Positions 8,025 through 16,593 of a stretch of 64,000 nucleotides of DNA are shown here, one piece after another. The notes beneath the pieces were generated by a model. It searched no databases and was not told the origin of the DNA. It saw only the letters and a list, made by a program, of their open reading frames with translations. The translations under genes and the position numbers were made by a program. Source of the stretch: WLMZ01 sp038227995 (GTDB lineage Bacteria > Actinomycetota > Acidimicrobiia > Acidimicrobiales > Ilumatobacteraceae); assembly GCA_038227995.1 (NCBI GenBank), contig JBBRPP010000016.1:1-64000 (forward strand), given 5' to 3'. Every line of letters begins with the position of its first letter. Position 1 is the first letter of the stretch.

Positions 8025-8630
8025 TCAAGTCGTCGGGTCGAAGTCGGTCCACTTGCCGGGGGTGGTGGGCGCGGGTGCGGTCGCCAGCGCGAGCGCTTCG
8101 TCGATCGTTGTCGCTCGTTGCGCGAGTGCGGCATGCTCGGCGCGCACGAAGCCGGCCGAAACCGCCTTGTCGAACATCTCGATCATCGGCGCGTAGAAGC
8201 CCTCGATGTCGAACATCACCACCGGCTTGCGGATGAAGCCGAGCTGGTTCCACGTCAACACCTCCAGCAGTTCCTCGAACGTACCGAACCCGCCGGCCAG
8301 GGCAATGAAGCCGTCGGCGAGCTCGGCCATGCGCGCCTTGCGCGTGTGCATGGTCTCCTCGACCTCCAGCTCCGTGAGGCCGGTATGCCCGACCTCGGCT
8401 CGCAGCAGGCTTTCCGGGATCACCCCGGTCACATGACCGCCACCCCCCAGGACGGCGTCGGCAACAGCACCCATCAGGCCCAACCGACCGCCGCCGTAGA
8501 CGAGGCCGATGCCGCGGCGCGCCATCTCGGCCCCGAGTCCGGTCGCTGCCTCGATGTAGGCCGGCGAGGTGCCGACGTTCGTGCCGCAGTAGACGCAGAG
8601 CTTGATGGTGGGTGACGCGTTCTCAGCCAT
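8025..8630 (-). CDS. LOG family protein (Lonely-guy-like, TIGR00730 type)
   Basis: 201 residues with a Rossmann-like fold: LCVYCGTNVGTSPAY near the N-terminus, GLVYGGGRLGLMGAVADA, and the nucleotide-binding/catalytic motif GGFGTFEELLEVLTWNQLG. Family members are cytokinin-riboside-monophosphate phosphoribohydrolases or related nucleotide 5'-monophosphate nucleosidases. The usual PGGxGTxxE begins here with Ala instead of Pro. The ATG at 8630 starts about ten residues before the conserved core; the open frame runs 20 codons further up without support. Confidence 0.85.
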   Translation of the reverse strand: MAENASPTIKLCVYCGTNVGTSPAYIEAATGLGAEMARRGIGLVYGGGRLGLMGAVADAVLGGGGHVTGVIPESLLRAEVGHTGLTELEVEETMHTRKARMAELADGFIALAGGFGTFEELLEVLTWNQLGFIRKPVVMFDIEGFYAPMIEMFDKAVSAGFVRAEHAALAQRATTIDEALALATAPAPTTPGKWTDFDPTT

Positions 8631-8727
8631 GGTTCGAGTCTGGCAGCGTCGCGGGAGTGACACATGGCGAGTTGCGGAACACTGGATCAAATTCCGGTGC
8701 GCGGCTACTCATCAGTAACATTCGGCC

Positions 8728-10341
8728 ATGACAGCTCCCGATCTGCAGGCCGCCAACGAGGTCATCGAACTCGCTCAGAGCGTGGTCGGCAAGGCCATTC
8801 GGCATCTGGCCGCAGCGGGCGGCCCCGATCAGAACCAGGTCGTCGCATACGACCTCGCCCACGCCGCGTCGGCTGCGGCGACGGCGCGTGCGTTGCTCGA
8901 CTACGGCGCCAAGGGCGACGTCGAGGCCCGCATCACATGTGCGTTCGCGGCCGACATGGTCCACGACCTGATCACGCGCATCGCCGGCCGCGAGTCACTG
9001 TGGGGTGTCGACACTGCGCCGATGCGCGACGCCCATTCGTTCCTGGAGACGTATCGTGCGCCCGAGTTCCTTGCGTCGTTGGCGACGCAGCCGGGCCCGC
9101 GGCATCTGGTCGATGAGTTCGAGTTGGTGCAGGACACGTTCCGTTCGTTCGCCGACAAGGTGATCGCGCCGCAAGCCGAGCACGTGCATCGCAACAACGA
9201 AGACGTTCCGGAGGAAATCATCAGTGGCCTCGGTGAGATGGGCGCGTTCGGCCTCAGCATTCCGGCCGAGTACGGCGGCTACAGCGAGGGTGGTGCCGGC
9301 GAGTACGCCGCGATGGTGATCGCGACCGAAGAACTGTCGCGTGCGTCGCTGGGCATCGGTGGTTCGTTGATCACCCGGCCCGAGATCCTCAGTCGGGCGC
9401 TGGTGAAGGGCGGCACCGAGGAGCAGAAGTTGGAGTGGTTGCCGAAATTGGCGACTGCAGAGGTGATGGCGGCGGTTGCGGTCACCGAGCCCGACTTCGG
9501 CAGCGATGTCGCGGGCATCAAGGTCACCGCGAACGAGGCGGTCGGCCCCGACGGTGAGCCCGGGTATGTGATCAACGGCGTCAAGACGTGGTGCACGTTC
9601 GCCGCCCGAGCAAACGTGTTGATGCTGTTGGCTCGCACCGACCCCGATCGCAGCAAGACCCATCGCGGGCTCAGCGTGTTCATCGTCCCCAAGCCGCTCG
9701 GTGACGCGCACGGATTCGAGTTCGCCCAACCGGCACGTGCTGACGGGACGGCAGGCCGGATGGAAGGTCGCCCGATCGACACGATCGGCTACCGGGGCAT
9801 GCACAGCTACGAGATCGCGCTCGAGAATTGGTGGGTCCCGGCGGACAACCTGATCGGAGGCGAGGCCGGCAAGGGCAAGGGTTTCTACTACCAGATGGAA
9901 GGATTCGAGAACGGCCGTCTGCAGACCGCGGCGCGTGCCGTCGGTGTGATGCAGGCCGCATACGAAGCAGCTGTCGACTATGCCAACAACCGCAACGTGT
10001 TCGGCTCGAACATCATGGAGTACCAACTGACGCAGGCCAAGCTGGGCCGGATGGCCGTGCTGATCCAGGCAGGCCGGCAGTTCGCATATCACGTCGCCAC
10101 ACTCATGGCGAAGGGTGAGGGCACCACCGAGGCCAGCATGGTCAAGGCCTACGTGTGCAAGGCCGCCGAGTGGGTGTGTCGTGAAGCGATGCAGATCCAC
10201 GGCGGCTACGGCTACGCCGAGGAGTACAGCGTCAGCCGCCTTTTCGTCGACGCTCGCGTGCTCAGCATCTTCGAAGGTGCCGACGAGACGTTGTGCCTCA
10301 AGGTCATCGCCCGGCGACTGATCGAGGCCTCCAAGGTCTGA
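8728..10341 (+). CDS. Acyl-CoA dehydrogenase with N-terminal helical extension
   Basis: 537 residues, longer than the usual ~390. From about residue 130 it is a standard FAD acyl-CoA dehydrogenase: AAVAVTEPDFGSDVAG, INGVKTWCTFAARANVL, MQIHGGYGYAEEYSVSRL and the late FEGADET segment. The first ~120 residues are helical (AYDLAHAASAAATARALL...) and resemble part of the C-terminal helical domain of the same family, so they may be a duplicated or dimerisation module. TAACAT lies six bases before the ATG at 8728, consistent with a leaderless mRNA divergent from the LOG gene. Substrate chain length cannot be told. Confidence 0.85.
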   Translation: MTAPDLQAANEVIELAQSVVGKAIRHLAAAGGPDQNQVVAYDLAHAASAAATARALLDYGAKGDVEARITCAFAADMVHDLITRIAGRESLWGVDTAPMRDAHSFLETYRAPEFLASLATQPGPRHLVDEFELVQDTFRSFADKVIAPQAEHVHRNNEDVPEEIISGLGEMGAFGLSIPAEYGGYSEGGAGEYAAMVIATEELSRASLGIGGSLITRPEILSRALVKGGTEEQKLEWLPKLATAEVMAAVAVTEPDFGSDVAGIKVTANEAVGPDGEPGYVINGVKTWCTFAARANVLMLLARTDPDRSKTHRGLSVFIVPKPLGDAHGFEFAQPARADGTAGRMEGRPIDTIGYRGMHSYEIALENWWVPADNLIGGEAGKGKGFYYQMEGFENGRLQTAARAVGVMQAAYEAAVDYANNRNVFGSNIMEYQLTQAKLGRMAVLIQAGRQFAYHVATLMAKGEGTTEASMVKAYVCKAAEWVCREAMQIHGGYGYAEEYSVSRLFVDARVLSIFEGADETLCLKVIARRLIEASKV

Positions 10342-10362
10342 GTCGCGTCAGCGACCAGCCCG

Positions 10363-10902
10363 TCACCCGTCGCAGTCGTCGTCGGGGTCGTCTCCTGCGC
10401 ACGCTGCTAAGCCTGCGCACGCCGTATCGGATGCCAATCCATCGAGGATTGCGGTCGAGATGTCGGCGAGCGAGTCGAGTTGGTCGGGTGTGAGCGCGTC
10501 GACGAACCACGTTCGCACGTGTCCGACATGGCACGGGGCGGCGGCCTCGATCATCTGCCGGCCCTTTTCGGTCAACGCGACGTGGGCCTTGCGGGTGTTG
10601 CCGCACGACTCTTTGGTGACGAGCCCACGGTCCGACATCCGGCTGATCTGATGGAAGAGCCGGCTCTTCTCCCATTGCGTCGCGGCACCCAGTTCGACGG
10701 CCCGCATCCGGCCGTTCTCGGCTTCGGACAGGTGGACCAGGATCTCGTAGTCGGTCTCTGACACGCCGCTGTCCTGCTGCAGGTGAAAGGCGATCCGACG
10801 CCGCAGTTGGTTCTGCATGGCCATGAAGGCGCGCCACGCACGAGCCTCTCGGTCGTCGAGCCACTTGGTGTCGGTCACCAGAACATCGTACAAGTTTTCC
10901 AT
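10363..10902 (-). CDS. MarR-family transcriptional regulator
   Basis: 179 residues from the ATG at 10902 (MENLYDVL...). The winged helix covers about residues 45-125, with ETDYEILVHLSEAENGRMRAVELGAATQWEKSRLFHQISRM followed by the wing. The tail is unusual: Cys-rich, ending in Asp-rich residues (TACAGLAACAGDDPDDDCDG), which could sense oxidants or metals. An alternative ATG at 10914 lies inside the operator palindrome and is less likely. Divergent from the YceI gene, with two identical operators between them, so autoregulation plus control of yceI is probable. Confidence 0.85.
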   Translation of the reverse strand: MENLYDVLVTDTKWLDDREARAWRAFMAMQNQLRRRIAFHLQQDSGVSETDYEILVHLSEAENGRMRAVELGAATQWEKSRLFHQISRMSDRGLVTKESCGNTRKAHVALTEKGRQMIEAAAPCHVGHVRTWFVDALTPDQLDSLADISTAILDGLASDTACAGLAACAGDDPDDDCDG

Positions 10903-10904
10903 GT

Positions 10905-10948
10905 GAGTTGACATATCAACTCACGTTGGTATAGTTGACATATCAACT
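10905..10948. promoter_or_regulatory. Twin MarR operators
   Basis: Two copies of the same 16-bp site, AGTTGA-CATA-TCAACT, at 10906-10921 and 10933-10948, centres 27 bp apart. Copy 1 sits just upstream of the marR ATG at 10902. Together they cover the yceI promoter. Binding by the adjacent MarR protein is inferred from position and symmetry. Confidence 0.75.
10908..10935 (+). promoter_or_regulatory. yceI promoter
   Basis: TTGACA (10908-10913), a 16-base spacer and TATAGT (10930-10935), close to the sigma-70 consensus and unusual in this GC-rich window. The -35 element lies in operator 1 and the -10 overlaps operator 2. An AAAGG ribosome site precedes the ATG at 10973. Confidence 0.65.
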
Positions 10949-10972
10949 CGACCAGCAATCAAAGGAACAGCA

Positions 10973-11527
10973 ATGACTGACACCGCAACGATTCCCAACT
11001 ACACCTCCGGCACCTGGACCATCGACGCCGTCCACAGCGAGGTCGGCTTCTCGATCCGCCACATGATGGTCAGCAAGGTCCGCGGCAAGTTCACCAAGTT
11101 CTCCGGTGAGTTCACCACCGGCGACTCCCCGTTCGATTCCTCGGTCACCGCCGAAGTCGAACTCGGCTCGATCGACACCGGCAACACCGACCGCGACAAC
11201 CACGTCCGCTCGGCCGACTTCTTCGAAGTCGAAGCCCACCAGGTGATGAAGTTCGTGTCGACCGGTGTCCGCCAAGAGGGCGGCCAGTTCTTCCTCGACG
11301 GCAACCTGACGCTGAAGGGCAACACCAAGCCCGTCACGCTCGAGCTCGAGCTCGGTGGCTTCGGTCCCGATGCCTACGGCGGCACCCGCGCCGGGTTCAC
11401 AGCAACCGGTGAGATCAAGCGCAGCGACTTCGGCGTCGACTTCAACGCCGTGATGGAGACCGGCGGTGTCGTTCTCAGCGACAAGGTCGCGATCAACCTC
11501 GAGATCGAAGGCGTGCTGAAGGCCTGA
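10973..11527 (+). CDS. YceI-family lipocalin-like protein
   Basis: 184 residues with the family pattern: WTIDAVHSEVGFSIRHMMVSKVRGKF at the start, then TAEVELGSIDTGNTDRDNHVRSADFFEV and repeated beta strands of a polyisoprenoid-binding calycin fold. It has no signal peptide, so it is predicted cytoplasmic, unlike E. coli YceI. Family members bind long isoprenoids or quinones and are often stress-induced. Control by the divergent MarR regulator is supported by the double operator. A strong hairpin terminator follows. Confidence 0.9.
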   Translation: MTDTATIPNYTSGTWTIDAVHSEVGFSIRHMMVSKVRGKFTKFSGEFTTGDSPFDSSVTAEVELGSIDTGNTDRDNHVRSADFFEVEAHQVMKFVSTGVRQEGGQFFLDGNLTLKGNTKPVTLELELGGFGPDAYGGTRAGFTATGEIKRSDFGVDFNAVMETGGVVLSDKVAINLEIEGVLKA

Positions 11528-11556
11528 CCTTCGGCCACCGAACAACTCGATCACGG

Positions 11557-11585
11557 ACGGCCGAGCGCATCACGCGCTCGGCCGT
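11557..11585. terminator. Intrinsic terminator after yceI
   Basis: A perfect 12-bp stem, ACGGCCGAGCGC (11557-11568) / GCGCTCGGCCGT (11574-11585), with loop ATCAC, followed on the + strand by TCGACGTTTT. It lies between the convergent yceI and HAD genes and may serve both. Confidence 0.8.
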
Positions 11586-11625
11586 TCGACGTTTTCCGAT
11601 TCTGCGCGTGTCCGCATCTGCGCGC

Positions 11626-12300
11626 CTACAGCAGTTCGGCGAGCGAGCGGATCCGCTCGAAGTCGGCTCCCGCGTGATCGTCGTAAGGGTCGAGCAGGAT
11701 CGGGTGCAGACCGGCGGCAGTCGCGCCCCCGATGTCCATCGTCACCGAGTCACCGATGTAGGCGATACGCGAGCGCTCGACCCCGAGGAAGTGCTCGAGC
11801 GCGAACTCGAAAATGCGCGGGTCTGGCTTGGCGATCGCAACGACGTGACTGTCGATGATCACGCGCATCGGCACGAATGGTCCATCGCCGACCTGGCACA
11901 CGCCCGAGCGGGCGAGGACTTCGACGATCTGCCCGCTCGCGTTCGAGACCACACCCATCGGCACCCCGGCGTCGGCCAGCGAACGAAGCGCGGCGACCGA
12001 CTCGGGGATCGGCCATCGCCACGTGTAAGCGTTGCGAGTGCGTTCGAGGACGTGTGCGGCGTAGGCCACATCGCGCCCCGGCACCCCGATGCACTCGCAG
12101 TACGCGTGGTTGTAGTCGTCCCAGAAGGTCTCGCCCGAACCGGCGGCCGACTTCACGGCCATCCCGCGATAGTGCGCCCGCACATGGACATCGATCGTCG
12201 GATCGCCGCCGTACGGTGCCAGCAAAGGGCCAAGGACCGTCGGGTCGGGCAGCAACAGGATGCCACCGGCGTCGAACAGGATCGCGTCGAATCGATTCAC
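11626..12300 (-). CDS. HAD-superfamily hydrolase
   Basis: 224 residues. Motif I is AILFDAGGILLL (nucleophile Asp, with Gly at +2 as in REG-2-type HADs), motif II is VVSNASG, motif III is the Lys of AIAKPDPRIFEFAL, and motif IV is YIGDSVTMDIGGATAAG. A helical cap lies between motifs I and II. The GTG at 12300 is preceded at seven bases by TAGCTT, suggesting a leaderless mRNA. Phosphatase activity is inferred; substrate unknown. Divergent from the two CitE-like lyases. Confidence 0.85.
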   Translation of the reverse strand: MNRFDAILFDAGGILLLPDPTVLGPLLAPYGGDPTIDVHVRAHYRGMAVKSAAGSGETFWDDYNHAYCECIGVPGRDVAYAAHVLERTRNAYTWRWPIPESVAALRSLADAGVPMGVVSNASGQIVEVLARSGVCQVGDGPFVPMRVIIDSHVVAIAKPDPRIFEFALEHFLGVERSRIAYIGDSVTMDIGGATAAGLHPILLDPYDDHAGADFERIRSLAELL

Positions 12301-12346
12301 GGCACGAAAGCTAGCGATCCGACACGTGACAACTATCCTCGTTCAG

Positions 12347-13396
12347 GTGCGCAGCCCACGTGATTTCTTCAAGCCGCTGGCCGTCGGGGCCCCGCAGCCG
12401 CTCCGCGAGATTCCGTTCCGCCCGAGCCGGGTGATCCACTTCTTCCCGCCACACAACGCCAAGCTGGTGGCCAAGCTGCCCGAGATCGTGCCGACGGTCG
12501 ACATCCTGCTCGGCAACCTGGAAGACGCGATCCCGATGGCCGACAAGGCCGCCGCCCGCGCCGGATTGGTCACGGTCGGCAAGACGGTCGACATGGGAAC
12601 CACGCAGCTGTGGACCCGCGTCAACAGCCTCGATTCGCCGTGGGGTCTCGACGACATCACGACGCTGGTGACCGAGATCGGCGACAAGCTCGACGTGATC
12701 ATGGTCCCCAAGGTCGAGGGCGCGGAAGACATCCACTACGTCGACCGCCTGCTGGCCCAGCTCGAGGCCAAAGCCGGGCTGACCAAGCCGATCCTCGTCC
12801 ACGCGATCCTGGAGACGGCTCGCGGCGTCGTCAACGTCGAGGAGATCTGCGGCGCATCACCGCGCATGCAGGGCCTGTCGTTGGGGCCGGCCGATCTGGC
12901 CGCTGACCGGCGGATGAAGACCACTCGTGTCGGAGGCGGACACCCCGACTACGTCGTGCGCGTCGACCCCGACCCGGATGCTCCCGATGCGCCTCGGGCC
13001 ACGTATCAACAGGACCTGTGGCATTACACGATCGCGCGCATGGTCGACGCCTGCGCGATGCACGGCATCTTCCCCTTCTACGGCCCGTTCGGTGACATCA
13101 AGGACGTCGTCGCGTGCGAGGACCAGTTCCGCAATGCCTACCTCCTCGGCTGCGTCGGCGCATGGAGCCTTCATCCGGCACAGATCGAAATCGCCAAGCG
13201 GGTGTTCAGCCCGCGGCCGGCCGACGTCGCTCACGCGCAGCGGATCATCGACGCGATGGGCGACGGAACGGGTGCACTCATGATCGACGGCAAGATGGAA
13301 GACGACGCGTCGGTCAAACAGTGCAAGGTCGTCGTTCAACTCGCCCACGACCTGTCGGCTCGCGATCCTCAGCTCGCTGCGTCCTACGGATTCTGA
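12347..13396 (+). CDS. HpcH/HpaI aldolase / CoA ester lyase (CitE-like)
   Basis: 349 residues of the TIM-barrel citrate-lyase-beta superfamily: the acidic metal loop in LLGNLEDAIPMADK, the substrate Arg in LWTRVNSLDSPWG, VIMVPKVEGAEDI, ILETARGVVNVEEI, LSLGPADLAADRR and HPAQIEIAKRVFSP. It resembles L-malyl-CoA/beta-methylmalyl-CoA lyases more than CitE. I chose the GTG at 12347 because TATCCT lies seven bases upstream (leaderless pattern); a GTG at 12326 is possible. A paralogue starts nine bases after its stop, so the two are co-expressed. Confidence 0.8.
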   Translation: MRSPRDFFKPLAVGAPQPLREIPFRPSRVIHFFPPHNAKLVAKLPEIVPTVDILLGNLEDAIPMADKAAARAGLVTVGKTVDMGTTQLWTRVNSLDSPWGLDDITTLVTEIGDKLDVIMVPKVEGAEDIHYVDRLLAQLEAKAGLTKPILVHAILETARGVVNVEEICGASPRMQGLSLGPADLAADRRMKTTRVGGGHPDYVVRVDPDPDAPDAPRATYQQDLWHYTIARMVDACAMHGIFPFYGPFGDIKDVVACEDQFRNAYLLGCVGAWSLHPAQIEIAKRVFSPRPADVAHAQRIIDAMGDGTGALMIDGKMEDDASVKQCKVVVQLAHDLSARDPQLAASYGF

Positions 13397-13405
13397 GCAG
13401 CTGCC

Positions 13406-14281
13406 GTGACCGATCAGACCTCATTGCGACCGCGCCGCTCGGTGCTGTACATGCCGGCCGCCAACGAGCGTGCGCTCGAGAAGGCGAAGACGTTGCCCGC
13501 CGACGCGATCATCTTCGATCTCGAAGACGCCGTCGCTCCCGATGCGAAGGAAGCGGCACGCGGCAACGCTGTGGCCGCGGCGTCGTCCGGTGAATACGGC
13601 CACCGCGAGCTCACCATCCGCTGCAACGGGCTCGACACGCAATGGGGCCAGGACGATCTCGCCGCAGCGGCGAAGTCCGGAGCAGCCGCAGTCGTGATCC
13701 CGAAGGTCGGCTCGGTCAGCACAGTCGACCTCGTGTCGAAGATCCTCGATGCATCGGGCGCTCCGCCGACGATGACGATCTGGGCCATGATCGAGACGCC
13801 GACCGCGATCTTCGATGTCCGCGCCATCGCCGCCCATCCACGGGTGTCAGTACTCGTGATGGGCACCAACGACCTCGCCCGCGAGCTGCGGGCCAAGCTC
13901 GTGCCCAGCCGGCATCCACTGCTCCCCCACCTCGCCACCGCGCTTGCGGCCGCACGCGAAGCCGACATCGTGATCCTCGACGGCGTCTACAACGACGTCA
14001 AGAACCTCGACGGGTTCCGCGAAGAGTGCGTGCAGGGCGCTGAGATGGGTTTCGACGGCAAGACCCTCATCCACCCCGGCCAGGTCGACATCGCCAACGA
14101 GGTCTGGGCGCCGACCGATGACGAGGTTGCCCACGCCCGGCGCGTGATCGAGGCGTTCGACGAGGGACTCCGCGAGGGCCGCGGCGTGATCACGGTCGAC
14201 GGTCGGATGATCGAGAACCTGCACGTCGAGAACGCTCGACGGGCGATCGCCGTTGCCGACGCGATCAGCGCACTGGGTTAG
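13406..14281 (+). CDS. CoA ester lyase, CitE-like (paralogue of preceding gene)
   Basis: 291 residues, the same fold in its shorter typical form: RSVLYMPAANERALEKA, IIFDLEDAVAPDAKEAAR (metal acidic residue), TIRCNGLDTQWG (Arg), VVIPKVGSVSTVDLV, MIETPTAIFDV and GKTLIHPGQVDIANEVW. Likely a malyl-, citramalyl- or hydroxymethylglutaryl-type C-C lyase. The tandem arrangement suggests two steps on related CoA esters or a hetero-oligomer. The GTG start at 13406 is close behind the first lyase. Its stop overlaps the MMPL gene convergently by 4 bases. Confidence 0.85.
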   Translation: MTDQTSLRPRRSVLYMPAANERALEKAKTLPADAIIFDLEDAVAPDAKEAARGNAVAAASSGEYGHRELTIRCNGLDTQWGQDDLAAAAKSGAAAVVIPKVGSVSTVDLVSKILDASGAPPTMTIWAMIETPTAIFDVRAIAAHPRVSVLVMGTNDLARELRAKLVPSRHPLLPHLATALAAAREADIVILDGVYNDVKNLDGFREECVQGAEMGFDGKTLIHPGQVDIANEVWAPTDDEVAHARRVIEAFDEGLREGRGVITVDGRMIENLHVENARRAIAVADAISALG

Positions 14282-16503
14282 ACCAGCGCCGGCTCGCGCG
14301 AGTCGCCGATGTCGAGGTCGCTGACCGGGCCGCGACCGGCTTCGTACTCGGGCTCGGGAAGACCGACGCCACCCTCGACATCGAGGTTGGGCAACAGCCG
14401 ATCGAGCCAGCCCGGCAACCACCAGTTCCAGTCACCGAGGAGCTTCATCGTCGCCGGCACCAGGACGGTGCGGACGATCGTTGCGTCGATGAACACCGCG
14501 GCGGCCAGACCGACGCCGAACATCTTGATCGTCGGCGAGTCACCGAGGATGAACGAGGCGAACACGCAGATCATGATCAGCGCGGCCGATGTGATGACAC
14601 GAGCCGTCGCCGAGATGCCCTCGATGACAGCTGCCGTGCTGTCCTTGTGGTGGAGGTACTCCTCGCGAACACGGGAAAGCAAGAACACCTCGTAGTCCAT
14701 CGACAGCCCGAACAGGATCGCGAACATGATCATCGGCAGGAAGGAGACGATCGGCACGGTCTCGTCGAGGCCGATGACGCTCTTGAGCCAGCCCCACTGG
14801 AAGATGGCAACGATGATGCCGTACGCGGCACCGATCGAGAGCAGGTTCATCAGGGCAGCCTTGATCGGCACGGCGATCGAGCGGAACACCATCATCAGCA
14901 GCAGGATCGACAGGCCGATCACCGCACCGATGAACCATGGCAGGCGACTCGCGATCTTGTCGGACAGGTCGATCGAGACCGCTGTCTGACCACCGACATA
15001 GACGTGAGCGCCGGGCGTGTCGGCGAGCGCAGACGGAACGATTTCGTCGCGCAGACGGTGGACCAGATCCGAGGTCTCGACGGCCTGCGGCGACGACTTC
15101 GGAGTGACCTGGATGATCGCGGCCGTGCCGTCGGCGTTGGCCTGAGCAGGCGACACCGACTGGACGTTCGGGTCCTTGGCGATGGCGTCGGTGAGACCTG
15201 TCAACTGCGCCGCGGTGGTGCCGTTGTCGAGCTCGGCGGTGAGCAGCAGCGGTCCGTTGAAGCCAGAGCCGAAGCCCTTCGACAACAGGTCGTAGGCCCG
15301 ACGGGTGGTGAGCGTGGTCGATGCCGTCCCGTTGTCGGTCATGCCGAGACGCAGGCTCAGGATCGGCGCAGCGAGCGTCAACAGCACGACCACGCCGGAG
15401 ATGAGGTAGCGCACCGGATGGTTGGAGACGTGGCGACCCCAACGGTGCCAGCCGCTCTCCTTGACGACCGTCGCCTGGCGAGCGGCACGCTTCTTCATCC
15501 CGGGCAGGCTGACCTTGTCGATGCGGTGCCCGGCGAAGCCCAACAGGGCCGGCAAGAGACTGAGCGAGATCGCGACCATCACCAGCACGGTCATGCCCGA
15601 CATCAGGCCCATCCACGTGACGTTGGGGATGCCTGCGATGGCCAGGCCGCAAATCGCGATCACGACGGTGATGCCGGCGAACAACACTGCAGATCCCGAT
15701 GTGGCGATCGAGCGGCCGGCGGATTCTTCGACGGTCATGCCGGCGCGCAGGTTCTCGCGATGACGGGTGACGATGAACAGCGCGTAGTCGATGCCGACGC
15801 CGAGGCCGATCATCGAAGCCAGAACGGTGGCGATGTCATTGATGTCGGCCACGGCCGAGATCAGCGTGATCAGACCGACGCTGACCGTCAGGCCGAGGAT
15901 CGCGGTACCGATCGGCAAGCCCATCGCGATGACCGAACCGAACGCCAGCAGCAGAACGATGACCGCAGCCACGAGGCCGAACGCCTCCTGACCACCAGGC
16001 GGCACGTTGGTGGCCGCAGTGGGCAGTTCGCCGCCGAACTCGACTTGCACGGTGCTGGCCTTCGCCGCTGCGGCTGTCTTCTCCAAGGCCTTGAACGCCG
16101 GGACCTTGATGTCCGACAGCGGCTTGCTGTACTGGACCTCGACGAAGCCGATGGTGCCGTCTGCCGAGGTGTGCAACTGGGTGACACCGCTGACGTTGGG
16201 CTGAGCGGCGAGATCGGCGAGCGCCGTGTCGAGCGTCGCCTTCGCGGCGGCGTCACCGAGCGTGCCCTGCTTGGCGGCGAAGACGACCTGTGCCGACGTG
16301 CCGGCTGCCGAGGGGAAGCGCTCGCGCAGCACGTCGAGCGCCTTCTGCGATTCCACGCCGGGCACGGAGAACTTGTTCGACGCCTCACCGCCTGCCGCCT
16401 TGCCGGCGACGACCGCAAGGATCGCGAATGCGACCCACAGCAGGGTCACGCGGCGGCGATGTCGGACCGAGGCGCGGCCGAGCCGGTAGAGAAGTTGTGT
16501 CAT
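14278..16503 (-). CDS. MMPL-family RND transporter
   Basis: About 741 residues and 12 predicted membrane helices in two halves, each with a large extracytoplasmic loop. Signature sequences occur twice: GVGIDYALFIVTRHRE in the first half and GLSMDYEVFLLSRVREEY in the second. Family members export lipids or hydrophobic drugs using the proton gradient. The ATG at 16503 (MTQLLYRLGRAS) fits the typical N-terminus; earlier in-frame codons would run through the operator palindromes. The divergent TetR-type regulator and the palindromes between them indicate inducible expression. Confidence 0.9.
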   Translation of the reverse strand: MTQLLYRLGRASVRHRRRVTLLWVAFAILAVVAGKAAGGEASNKFSVPGVESQKALDVLRERFPSAAGTSAQVVFAAKQGTLGDAAAKATLDTALADLAAQPNVSGVTQLHTSADGTIGFVEVQYSKPLSDIKVPAFKALEKTAAAAKASTVQVEFGGELPTAATNVPPGGQEAFGLVAAVIVLLLAFGSVIAMGLPIGTAILGLTVSVGLITLISAVADINDIATVLASMIGLGVGIDYALFIVTRHRENLRAGMTVEESAGRSIATSGSAVLFAGITVVIAICGLAIAGIPNVTWMGLMSGMTVLVMVAISLSLLPALLGFAGHRIDKVSLPGMKKRAARQATVVKESGWHRWGRHVSNHPVRYLISGVVVLLTLAAPILSLRLGMTDNGTASTTLTTRRAYDLLSKGFGSGFNGPLLLTAELDNGTTAAQLTGLTDAIAKDPNVQSVSPAQANADGTAAIIQVTPKSSPQAVETSDLVHRLRDEIVPSALADTPGAHVYVGGQTAVSIDLSDKIASRLPWFIGAVIGLSILLLMMVFRSIAVPIKAALMNLLSIGAAYGIIVAIFQWGWLKSVIGLDETVPIVSFLPMIMFAILFGLSMDYEVFLLSRVREEYLHHKDSTAAVIEGISATARVITSAALIMICVFASFILGDSPTIKMFGVGLAAAVFIDATIVRTVLVPATMKLLGDWNWWLPGWLDRLLPNLDVEGGVGLPEPEYEAGRGPVSDLDIGDSREPALV

Positions 16504-16510
16504 TCCATGA

Positions 16511-16538
16511 CTATGTGTCATAGACTGACAGAATGTCA
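16511..16538. promoter_or_regulatory. Two adjacent palindromes, candidate TetR operators
   Basis: CTATG-TGT-CATAG (16511-16523) and TGACA-GAA-TGTCA (16526-16538), both perfect 5-bp arms with a 3-base centre, just upstream of the MMPL start and facing the tetR gene. Binding by the neighbouring regulator is inferred. Confidence 0.55.
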
Positions 16539-16593
16539 ACCTCTGTCACCGAAGTCACATCGACGGTGTGCCGTGGCGATTAACGTGTGCGCC

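Noticed and set aside
14647..16593. TetR fused to a long N-terminal region
   Set aside because: The upstream part is antisense to the MMPL transporter, composed of His/Asp/Arg shadow sequence, and the HTH begins at the expected N-terminus.
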